A stretch of 64,000 bases of DNA from Portulaca oleracea (taxonomy: Eukaryota > Streptophyta > Magnoliopsida > Caryophyllales > Portulacaceae): assembly GCA_029582165.1 (NCBI GenBank), contig CM055874.1:29038883-29102882 (forward strand), written 5' to 3'. Below are positions 55,101-64,000 of the stretch, in pieces (position 1 is the first letter of the stretch; each line of letters starts with the position of its first letter). The notes under the pieces were generated by a model. It made no database searches, was not told the DNA's origin, and saw nothing but the letters and a program-made list of their open reading frames with translations. The translations under genes and the position numbers were made by a program.

Positions 55101-55966
55101 TCTTCTTTTGTTTTTCTTTCTTCTTTCTTTTGAGGCAATTCCCAGTTATCCTTTCTTTTCTTAGTTTGTTTCTTTTTCATGTTTCTAATCTTGCATGCTA
55201 AGATCTAAGCATCTAGGTAGTTTAATTTGCTTATCCTAACCCTATGCATGGTTCTTTTGGATCGCGGATTGAGTATGCTCTAAATGAAGACCTCTAGGTA
55301 CCCTCCTTCTATCCTCTCTTTGAGTGAATATACTTTTAATCCATATTGCATGCTTGATTTTTCTTTTGGGTGGCGAGTCTCTTTGAGTGTTTGTGTTGGG
55401 ATTAATTTGTTGTTGGACCCGTGTAAGCTCGGGTCGCCACCAATTTTTCTTGTTAGGTGTTTATTTCTGTGCTTTTCATAGCTTTTCTACCCTTTCGTGC
55501 GACACCCTTCCCATAATGAGGACATTGTGGCATTTTAAGTGCGGCAGGACAGTTATATTTGTTTCAAGGGTATATCATCTAGTATTTTATTTTTGTTTTT
55601 CTTAGTTTTTGCTAAAATTTGAAAAAAAAAATTGAAAAGAAAAAAAAGAGAAAAAGTTGTTAAAAACCCCAAAAGTTTTCTGTTTTTCTTTTCTTTTTGT
55701 TTTGTTTTTAGAATCGCGTAGTCAATAGCTCGAAGTCTTTGTTAATCTTAAAAAAAGAAGCCGGTATGAGCGTTGTAGGCTCTGGTCCGAGTGTTGCCAT
55801 GACTCATCTGTCTAGGTTCCCTTCGTTGATTGCAAAATGAGGTTCTTGTTTTTTTCACTTCCTTTTTGAAACCGTGAAACCTTAGTTGTTCACTCTTGAG
55901 CTCGTTGAAAAAGTGAAATTTAATACAATTTGGATAAATGGTTAAATGTCGGCGAAACCAATAAGG
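55101..55966 (+). other. Athila-2 3' non-coding region
   Basis: Colinear with Athila-1 9670-10420: the GGATCGCGGATTG start, GGGTGGCGAGTC, GCTCGGGTCGCCACCA, the AATGAGGACATT hairpin (near 55512-55531) and the following A-rich stretch. There is no gene. The ORF1-like gene of Athila-1 has no counterpart here, indicating a deletion between the post-coding motif and this region. Confidence 0.7.
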
Positions 55967-55971
55967 GTTGG
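55967..55971. repeat. Candidate target-site duplication GTTGG (element C, left)
   Basis: Precedes the TG of the element C LTR; partner not in window. Confidence 0.4.
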
Positions 55972-57674
55972 TGTAGACACTGGATTTTGGCGCGCCAAAT
56001 ATATAGCATATCTATAACAAAGCAAAAATAAAGGAAAAGAAGTCAGTCGATAAGCTAGATTTTAGCATAAATTTTATACACCTTTTTAATGTAATTTTAT
56101 TATTTCTTTTTTATGTATTTTTATTAGAAAGTTAGGAAATTAGGAAATAAGGGAAGCCAAGTCATGCAAGTCACATCCCAAGAGGTCCCGAGATCGAATC
56201 CTCACAAAAACACTCAAAACAACTCTCAAAAGCTAAATAGCACATGTCATCTCCATCCAGTGTGAACCTCCTATTCCCTAGGCAGGTTGACTCCACACAC
56301 CACCGTCCATGCATGCGTGGACGAGAGGAAATCCATCCCCCCTTCCTGATGGCCGGTCGGCCTTGGTGGCTCCGCCCACACGTGGTCAATTGACCACGTG
56401 CCACCGTCCATCTTCATACACTCCCCCTACTGCCTAGAAACTTGCATTGTTGACTGCCACAGCCGAGGTGAATGCATGTGTATGTATATGCATGTATTAT
56501 CCACCCTCTACTCCTATAAATACCATCCTTCTCCAAGCCATTTCACTCACCAATTCACTCATCCATTCTTCCTCCTATTAATTCTCTCATCTCTCATCTC
56601 TCAAATCTCATAAACTCTCTCTACTTCTTATACTCTCAAATTATCTCTTTTATCACCATTCTACTACCATCCTTATTATCTTCCATCATCTTTCTTACCA
56701 CCATAATCCTCATTCTTCCATCACAAAAAGCCTAAATACATATCCTATCCTATTCATTCGAAACTCCACAAAAAAACTCTAGCCTAAACACATTCAAAAA
56801 CTACAAAAAGAAGCTTTTCTACTACCCTCTCTTTTATCCCTTTTCCTAGCATCTTTTCTACCATTATCTTAGCACATTGAGAGGAGGTTTCTAAAGTCAT
56901 CAAAGAGGATTCTTCAAGCACCGAAAGGCTAGGCAAGGCTTTCCCCATCAAAGTCACAATGCAAGCTTTAAGTGTTCTTTCTTTCTTGTAAATAATTGTA
57001 TATTTTTGTATCTTCTTTTGTCTTGTATCTTTTATTCTTCTTGCATGAATTCAATGAAGTAATTCTATAAAGTATTCATTCATTTCCCTTCCAAACTTTA
57101 TTAAAAGCACATTCTTAAACTTTTAGTAGAGTCTTTCCTTTTGTGAGAGGCGGACTCTTAAAGTTTACTTTTCGAGTTCGTAGCCTTACCCCCGAACCCA
57201 TTCTTGGGTTTCGCAAGCGGAGTCTTTCTTTCTTTTCTTTTGATTTTGTCTTGGCTTTTCCCTTAAAAAGTCAGGTGGCGACTCCCATTTTGAACTAAAA
57301 TACATCGGAGATTGCATGAACTATGGTTAACATGGTTTTACAATGTATCGATGCAACTTTAGGGTATTCTTTCTTATATTTCTAAATAATATTTGCATAA
57401 ATTACTTTCTTCCAAGCCTAACATTTAAATGAGCAAATTGGGTTAAATTTAGAAGAGTTCGAAACAAGTGGATGTTCACTCTTAAAGATTTAATTCAATG
57501 ACTCATAAAATGTCTAAGTAAAGGCAAAGTGATTTTACAATGTATTATTCATGAAATGTATGATTGATTTCCTTAAAGAGTTTTCAAAGGTTAAACCCCA
57601 GCACAAATCACCGAATCACAACCCGATCCCGCATGGACGTTCAGAAGCCCGAACGGCGAGGAAAAATGTCCACA
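55972..57674 (+). repeat. Element C 5' LTR
   Basis: It starts TGTAGACACTGG and ends TGTCCACA. It aligns to the element B LTRs with many differences and gaps. TATAAATA is at 56515-56522. Confidence 0.9.
56379..56400. promoter_or_regulatory. 22-bp G-box/W-box palindrome (element C LTR)
   Basis: Identical to the copies in element B although the surrounding LTR has diverged. It lies 115 bp upstream of the TATA box. Confidence 0.85.
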
Positions 57675-57681
57675 GGTTTTT

Positions 57682-57699
57682 TGGCGACTCCACTGGGGA
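57682..57699 (+). other. Element C primer-binding site
   Basis: TGGCGACTCCACTGGGGA, the Tat/Ogre-type site, eight bases inside the LTR. Confidence 0.8.
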
Positions 57700-60600
57700 G
57701 TTTTTCTGAAGTGGGTAAAACTTGAAAAAAGTTTAGTGTGCTTTAAAATTTTTGGAAGGAAAATGAATTTTTACTTTATATTATTAAGTCATTCTTTTTA
57801 GGCATAATGCATTGCATATACCGGGGCACTCCCTTGACATGTAATATGTCGTAAGAGCACATAAATCGGCGGTATTAGGCTTTTTCTCTTTAAACCACAA
57901 AAATAACCCATGGGATGTCGGACCGACTATACTCAATTGGTGCATTTACACCAAGAGAGCATTAGTCACCACATCCACTCATGCATCACTCTACGAGGTC
58001 TCCAGTCGAGCCTCCAAGAGCAACACCCCACACATTCGAGTTGCCTTAACAACAAGAATGCACCGGGGTGAGTACATGAGCCGCTAAGCCTTATCCAGCC
58101 AATAAACCCTTTTATACATAGAGCCTTGGTTTAGGATACCCCTTGTTCATATGTATGTTATGTGCTATGTGTTTAAATTCGTTGTAAAACGGTTGGCTTG
58201 TGGATGGGGCCCATCTGAATTGAGAAACATTGATTTGTGCTCCTTGACTTAGGCTTGATTCGCCATGCTTGACTTTATTCGGCCTCTTGTAATGATTAGT
58301 TGTCCTTAGGTCCAAAAAAAAAGTCTGACTAATAAATCAAACAAAGTTAGTGGATAAAGTTGTAGACTACGTAATAACCACCGGGCTTGAGTAAATTAAT
58401 TTATCGAATTAATTGTCAAATCTATCATACTTATGGCCGACCCGTGGTTAAGCCCAACTATATTGGATTTGGTAATTAAGTCCATAAACTAATTACAACT
58501 AGAATAAAAGAGTATATAGAAAGAGTAGACTGTCAGTCCTGTTGATCATTATTCTAGCCCGTGTAATAGTCAATATGGCTTGAGCTGGACTGATAAATTT
58601 TCCGAGTTACGGATTCTCCTTAAAACGGTCGGCCTGTAGATGGGGCCCATCCAAATTGAGAAACACTGACTCGTGATTCCTTATTCAGTCCTGATTCGCC
58701 ATGCTTGGCTTTATTCGGCTCTTTATAATGATCAGTTGTCCTTAGGATCCATATAGAGTTAGGTCCGTAAGGTAGATAAAGTGTGTTAAAAGTTCATATT
58801 TGTGCATGTGTTTGTGCCTGTGCATGTGCATGTGCATATGTATGTGTTTGTGCATGTGTCTATGCATGTGTATGTGTATGCGTCTGTGCATGTGTTTGTG
58901 CATATGTGTGTGCCTGTGTATATGTTTGTGCATGTGTATATGTGTGTAGGTGTTTGTGTAAACAAGAGTTTTGAGTTTGTTGAGTCTTTATTAGGTGCTA
59001 GGTGTTTTGAGTTTGTTGAGTCTTCATTAGGTGTAAATACGTGTTTGAGTCTTTCTTAGGTTTTTGTTAACACGTGTTTTGAGATGTTATTAGGTGTAAA
59101 TATTGTCTCAGTGTTTCTTAGGTTTTGTTAATACGTGTTTTGAGTTGTTATTAAGTGTATACGTGTTTTGAGTCTTTCTTAGGTTTTTGTTAACACGTGT
59201 TTTGAGTCTTTGTTAAGTGTAAATATGTGTTTTGTTGTATCTTCGTTAAAGCCGGAACTACTTTTGAGATACTGTTTTAGTCCTCGTGATAATCATTGGG
59301 TTCGAAAAGAAATAAATTTATAAACTCGATTAATTAACCTTAAATTTTATAGTCGGCCTGGTTGTGAGGCCCATCCGTTTTAAAGGTTAATTAGCCTTGA
59401 TTATCGATTCATTTTAACTCACCTTTTGATGGCTTTATTCGGTCCTTTATTACATCCACTTTCCTCGAGTTAAATAAATAAATATGTTAGGTCTTAAACA
59501 AAAAAGAGTGTGTAAATAAAAGTCAGTCTGTTAGTGTGTCGAGCATTATTCTAGTCCGCATAATAGCCAATTTAGCTTGAGTTAACACAAGTTTGTTAGT
59601 TCAAGTGATGGATTCTCCTTGAAACGGTCAGCTTGTGGTCTAAGCCCATCCGAATTGAGAAACACTCACTTGCGCTTTCCAACTTATATCAATTCGCTAT
59701 GTTTGAATTTATCCGGCCCTTTATAATGCTCTCGTTGTAAAAAAAATGTTGTTGTTTAGAGTCATATAGAAGTTAGAACACGTAAATCTGTGTCATGGTT
59801 GAGTCGTTTCCTGAGTCAGTATATAGGTGTCCTACACGATAGGAGGTATAATGTATGGTCTAGTAGGCCAGAGTCATAGGTGAGTCTTTTCTTGATTCGA
59901 CATGTATCTTTCAGTTTTAGGAAGTCTAGTATACCCAAGTTATGGGTGAGTCTTTAAGAGTTAGTGTGTAAATGTCTTTCAGTCTTTAAGATGTTTCGTA
60001 CAAGGTCGTGTCATATGTGAGTCTTTTCTTAAGTCAACCTGTGTGTTTTCTTTTAGAGTCTAGTGTGAACCTATGTTCTAGGTGAGTCTTTCTTTTAGAA
60101 TCAATATGTGTCTTGCAAATGTAAACCTAGGTCTAGGATGAGTCTTTGTGTTAGTGTCTGCATCAAAGTGTCTTGCATTCTTTAGAAAGTTTTCATACGA
60201 GGTCTAGGTCATAGGTGAGTCTTTTCTTGAGTCAATATGCGTCTGTCATTTTTAGAAAGTTCCATGTATACCCAGGTCGTGAGTAAGTCTTTGTTTTACA
60301 GTCATTGTGTAAGTGTCTTTTATTCTTTAAGAAGCCTCATATAGGGTTTAGGTCATGCAAATCATAAGTGGGTCATTAGGTCATTAGGTCATTTCTTGAG
60401 TCACCAGGTAAGTGTCTTCATTCCTTAGAAAATCTCGTATAGGGTCTAAGTCATAGGTAAGTTCTTCTTTCAAGTCATTGTGTGTTTGTCTTTTTTTTTT
60501 AGAAAGTTCATTGTAAACCCATGTCATGGGTGCGTCTGTGTCTAGAGTCGTCATGCAGATATCTGTCTTTTTTAAGAAGTCTAGTGTAAACCCATGTCAT

Positions 60601-60990
60601 GGGTGAGTCATTGAGTCTTTTCTCGTGTTGTCGTGTCATGTGAGTGTCTTTCTTTTTCTAGGAAGATTAATGTAGGTCCATGTCATAGGTTAGTCTTCAA
60701 GGGTCAACGTATAGGCATTTGCATTTTAGGAAGTCTTTTCCTTAAGGCATTTAATTTGCATTTTATATAGATTTTAGGACATATAGACCCATGTCGTGGG
60801 TAAGTCTTTTCCTTAAGTCAGCATATAGAAGTCTTGCATTCTAGGAAGTCCCATGTAGGTCAATTTGCATATTCAAACCCATGTCCTGGGTGAGTCTCTC
60901 TCGAGTCAGATATAAGCATTTTTCATTTCTAGGAAGTCCATATAGGTCATTTAGGTCATGCATGCATTGGGATGGGTTTTTCTTCATTTA
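57700..60990 (+). repeat. Element C leader: degenerate units, TG-rich tract and AGTC-rich repeats
   Basis: Unique start to about 58185. Degenerate units of about 240 bp at 58186-58790 and 59260-59760. A TGTGCATG tract at 58795-58965. AACACGTGTTTTGAG repeats at 58970-59230. AGTC-rich units at 59760-60960. No coding frame is credible; the His/Met and Cys/Val frames are repeat artefacts. Confidence 0.7.
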
Positions 60991-61047
60991 TCCAGTATCA
61001 GGGTCCAGGCCCGAACCAACAATAAAGGGAATTTTGGGATGGCATGA

Positions 61048-61314
61048 AATTCTGCAAATCACCATAGGTCCCGGGGACACGATACGGAGAATTGTTGGAC
61101 TTTGAAGAACAAGATTGAGGACATGATCCATTCAGGGAGAAACTGCTTCTGCCAAAAGCCTGCCAAAAGCAGCACAAAGGGCCAGATAGAAACATGGATT
61201 CCCCAGATGAAGACAAGGAGGGTACATCATCAAGGGAGCTTTAGAGTTAGCTACATTCTTGGTTGTCAAGCATTTCATTTCTGGAGTCTGTTAGAGTTAA
61301 GAGTCAGTTCTTAA
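61048..61314 (+). pseudogene. Gag knuckle-like coding stub in element C
   Basis: The plus frame reads NHHRSRGHDTENCWTLKNKI then EDMIHSG, and stops at 61312-61314. The H-x4-H/C spacing is that of the knuckle-like segment in plant gypsy polyproteins; element B has the same piece with a damaged start. It is the only protein trace in the element. Confidence 0.6.
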
Positions 61315-63205
61315 TACATTTCTTCTATTCGGTTGATCTTGTTGCTATTTGTTCAAATAGAATTTCGTGCTTGTACTTCTGACTTGAGTTGAAAAGTTCT
61401 CTTATCCATTTGCCATCCTCATAAACCAAGTCTGACAAATTCACCTTCTCTTATCTTCCCATCTTTGTCATATACCTCATTCCCATCCCTTCATTTCTTG
61501 AATTTAGGGTTAGAGAGATAAAGAGAAGAATTCAGAAAAAAAAAAAGAATAAAAAAAGAGTGAAAAACTATAGAGTAGCTGGTTTGAAAACCTCATTGAG
61601 GCAAATCGGGCAAAAAGAGAGAATAAAGTTGTAGAGAGAAGCCAGCCTGCACCTACCATCCAGTAGGCTGAACAAAAGGAGATAGTGTTATCAGGAAAGG
61701 CCAAGTCCAATAATCTCTCTTAAGTGAATGTTCCTCATTAGAAATCCTGCAGCTTAACCAAATGTGTCGAGGACAGGGGGCTTTCGCCCAACCTTCATTT
61801 CACCAACCGCATTACCCTCGTCTTTTCATCCAATCTCAACCTACCACTTACTACCTATCATTTACATTTCTAGCCTTTTCCATCAATCCTTAACCTTTTC
61901 AAAACCCTTTCATTCATTAAACCAAATCCAAAAGGTGTGTTATGACTAATGGAGAACAGGAGGCAACCCGTGAAGGAGTTCAAAAAAAAAAGGGAGATTC
62001 AAAAGAAAAGAGAATTTAGAACAAAAAAAAAGAGTTCAAAGAGATAGAAAAAAGTGAAAGCAAAAAAAACAAAAAAAAAAGAGTTGAGAGGGATAGCAAA
62101 AAAAAAAAAAAAGAAAAACGAGAGAAAAAAAAGAAAGAAACAAAAGAGAAGAAAAGAGGGGAGAATAAGAATTAGAAGGCGGGAATAAGAGTCATGCACA
62201 CCAGAAAAATCCCATGAACCTTTCCTATCTAAAATCCCATCGATCCTAAACCTTCACCTCATCATACCTTTCAGCCTTCATAACCATCTATAGCTTGCAT
62301 ATGAACCCTCAAGCCTTCATCACCATCCTTCTTAACCATTAAGCCTTCCTCGAGGTCATCAAGTTGCGCTTAAAGAACTACGACTAGCCTGAGTCCTCCT
62401 TGGATACGTAGGAGAACCTCTTCGAGGCCCGGCCCAATACCTTTTCACTTTAGAGAGCGCTCCACATTAAACTGGTCTTTGAGAGAAAAAAAGGAGAGAA
62501 TAAAAAGGTAGTCCGAAAACCCACTTGGGTGGGCTAGGCAAAATGTGAGGAAACCCTGGGTTCTATCATATATCATCGTCGTCAACCCTCCATTTTCCTT
62601 CTGTTAGACTTGGACATCATTCCATCAACCATGTCCCATCCTTTTGCCAAGAGATGATGTCTACCCCATTTGACCATCTCTTCACCCTTTCAAGACACCA
62701 TCATCCTTAAGTGTCTCTTTATACCCATGTTCTAACCTTTTCCCAAGAGATGATGTTTATCCCGTTTGACCATCTCTCATTCCCTTTTAAGGCACGTTCA
62801 TTCTTAAGTGTCTCCACATCCCATTCATTAATAATACCTCTCCCATCATCTCTTTCACTAAACACTTTCTAACCGTTCTTTTTAGCCTTTACATATCTTC
62901 TCACCCTTTGAGGACTTTTCAGCTCGATCATTAATGCAAGTATGAGGTTCTATTCTTAATGTCCACTCTCAACATACTTGAGTGTGACTAACTTCTCAAC
63001 AAGAGCAAAAGCCATCTACATCGGATCAACGGCTAACTGGCAGCAACATACATGATCATGAACAGACTCAGAAACAAGCTACTCTAAACTGGGGGCTCGC
63101 GCAACCCTTGTGACATCATTCAAGACATTTATCGGAGAAAGCTTCTAAGAGGGACACCTACTCCCTATCCTTCAAGGTCCTAGATCTTCATTCTCATTAA
63201 CTCCC
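61315..63205 (+). other. Element C purine-rich and non-coding region
   Basis: Long A/G runs (61500-61620, 61980-62160), the AACTACGACTAGCCTGAGTC...GATACGTAGG stretch (62377-62412) and an AAACTGGGGGCT word (63087). Colinear with 47539-49405 of element B. Confidence 0.6.
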
Positions 63206-63648
63206 TACCCTTTTGATCCAGACTTCGTTTTAGGCCTATAAGGTATTGATGAAAAGCGCTCGATGTGCACTTTAAGCTCCCAAAATTTGAAGTCCATCGA
63301 AGTTATATTGAAGGAGTTATGATCAAAAGAGTGAAGGCGTGTCTATTTCCACAACCCACATTGACCCCTTTGTACTTATTCTTGTCGAAAGACTTCGAAC
63401 CCTTTCAAAGGCCCGAAGTAAGTCCCGTTGAGGACTCATAGCTCCACTCCCACGGTCCTGGGTCCCACTTGAAGTGGATACCACACCCAATATCGATCAA
63501 TGCCTCGAGGGTCCCAGGTCCACCTTAAAGTGTACTCCACACCCGACCCTAAAGTCGTTTTCCTCGTGTTTCGGGGAGGGGTGCGGAAAGGCTTGGAGAC
63601 CTTGGATTTTGAGGCTCGGACCCTAGTCCGATACAGTGCAGTAGGTGT
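63206..63648. other. Unassigned spacer between element C and the MULE fragment
   Basis: Contains two degenerate copies of a unit of about 63 bp with GGTCC-GGTCCCACTTGAAGTG and GGTCCCAGGTCCACCTTAAAGTG words (63450-63550). No gene is supported. Confidence 0.4.
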
Positions 63649-64000
63649 TGTTTCATGTTCAATTAAAGTGTGATTTAGTGGACAATAATATGGCAAAGAT
63701 ACTCAACTATTTCATTATGGAGGAAAGGTATATACCTATATTGTCATTGCTTAAGACAATATTCAAGTTAGTTATGAAAAGGTTTGGGGAAAAGAATGCT
63801 TGGGATTTTAAGTTACAAAGTCCAATGGCTCCTAGGATTAGAAAAAAGCTGGACAAAAAAATTGATCAGTGTAGGTATTGAGAGGTGACTAAGGCAGCCC
63901 ATGGTGTGTATAGTGTATGCAATGCCTTATCTAAGGAGTATGTAGTTAATTTGCAAGCAAGGACATGTACTTTGCAATGCCTGGGAACTAAGTGGACTAC
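63649..64000 (+). pseudogene. MULE (Mutator-like) transposase fragment, C-terminal part
   Basis: The plus frame gives LKCDLVDNNMAKILNYFIME, then LLKTIFKLVMKRFGEKN, PMAPRIRKKLDKKIDQ, a TGA-type break near 63880, and then ALSKEYVVNLQARTCTLQCL-GTKW at the window edge. This follows the Mutator transposase pattern: the NNxxExFNxxIxxxR-like segment, the TPxxRKKL segment, and the start of the SWIM zinc finger (VNLxxRTCxCxxWxxxGIPCxH). One SWIM cysteine appears shifted or lost (CTLQC). The catalytic core would lie upstream and is missing, so this is a truncated fragment. Confidence 0.7.

Larger units (their letters stand above)
37173..55971 (+). mobile_element. Athila-2: second pol-less Athila-type element, 3' end off window
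   Basis: The 5' LTR (37173-38868), tRNA-Asp-type primer site, gag with a Glu-rich extension, post-coding motif and the 3' non-coding region are colinear with Athila-1. Element B (40696-54539) is inserted at the end of the Glu-rich coding part, and element C is inserted at 55972. The remaining 3' part and the 3' LTR are not in the window. As in Athila-1, protease, RT and integrase are absent. Confidence 0.85.
55972..63205 (+). mobile_element. Element C: LARD related to element B, 3' part missing from window
   Basis: The LTR 55972-57674, primer site and leader are colinear with element B but diverged. The order of repeat families is the same: leader units, TG-rich tract, ACGTG repeats, AGTC-rich repeats, knuckle stub, purine-rich region. 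Relative to B it lacks the part matching about 43110-43700. Homology to B ends near 63205 (B: 49405). Whether C was truncated there or carries different sequence cannot be told from this window. Confidence 0.8.

Noticed and set aside
1..64000. tRNA, rRNA or microRNA genes
   Set aside because: tRNA-like matches are primer-binding sites only (18 nt or less). No cloverleaf or rRNA sequence was recognised. The hairpin at 21364 is far longer than a microRNA precursor.

Overview
This window is repeat-dominated nuclear DNA from a flowering plant, probably a eudicot; I cannot name the species. The evidence is plant-specific retrotransposon families (Athila, Tat with a second RNase H, chromovirus), plant primer-binding sites, TTTAGGG-type telomere motifs, a plant mobile domain (PMD) and a Mutator-like (MULE) transposase fragment. 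I found no intact host gene, rRNA, tRNA or CRISPR. Nearly all coding sequence is broken retroelement protein.

Layout. (1) Positions 1-17967, minus strand: a decayed Ty3/gypsy element of the Tat lineage (element A). It reads LTR 17285-17967, PBS, gag, protease, RT, RNase H, archaeal-type RNase H, then integrase running off the left edge. (2) Positions 2192-12824, plus strand, inserted in the RT of A: a pol-less Athila derivative (Athila-1) with both LTRs and the target duplication GGAAC. (3) 17968-19020: LINE-like remnant. (4) 20130-23890: PMD pseudogene with an apparent 5'-UTR intron; the intron holds a very long inverted repeat. (5) 23891-27727: degraded chromovirus 3' end plus LTR. (6) 27728-31408: 3' part of an unclassified, apparently non-coding LTR element. 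(7) 31411 to about 36880: deleted minus-strand chromovirus-like element. (8) 37173 to at least 55971: a second pol-less Athila derivative (Athila-2). It is interrupted by a complete 13.8-kb non-coding LTR element (element B, 40696-54539, target duplication CCATG) and again by a relative of B (element C, from 55972, target duplication starting GTTGG). (9) 63649-64000: MULE transposase fragment.

How the parts relate. Athila-1 and Athila-2 share one architecture: gag, a Glu-rich extension, no pol, and a conserved post-coding motif. They look like members of one non-autonomous family. B and C are large retrotransposon derivatives (LARDs) with a Tat/Ogre-type PBS, long degenerate tandem repeats and only a short gag-like coding stub. 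All would need enzymes supplied in trans.

The most interesting signal cuts across families. At least six otherwise unrelated LTRs or leaders carry short palindromic or hairpin modules, mostly in U3 upstream of the TATA box and often in tandem. Examples are GTNGC-4 nt-GCNAC with apparent covariation in the Athila elements, and a perfect 22-bp double G-box/W-box palindrome kept unchanged in all three B/C LTRs. Boundaries were read by eye; identities and ages were not computed.
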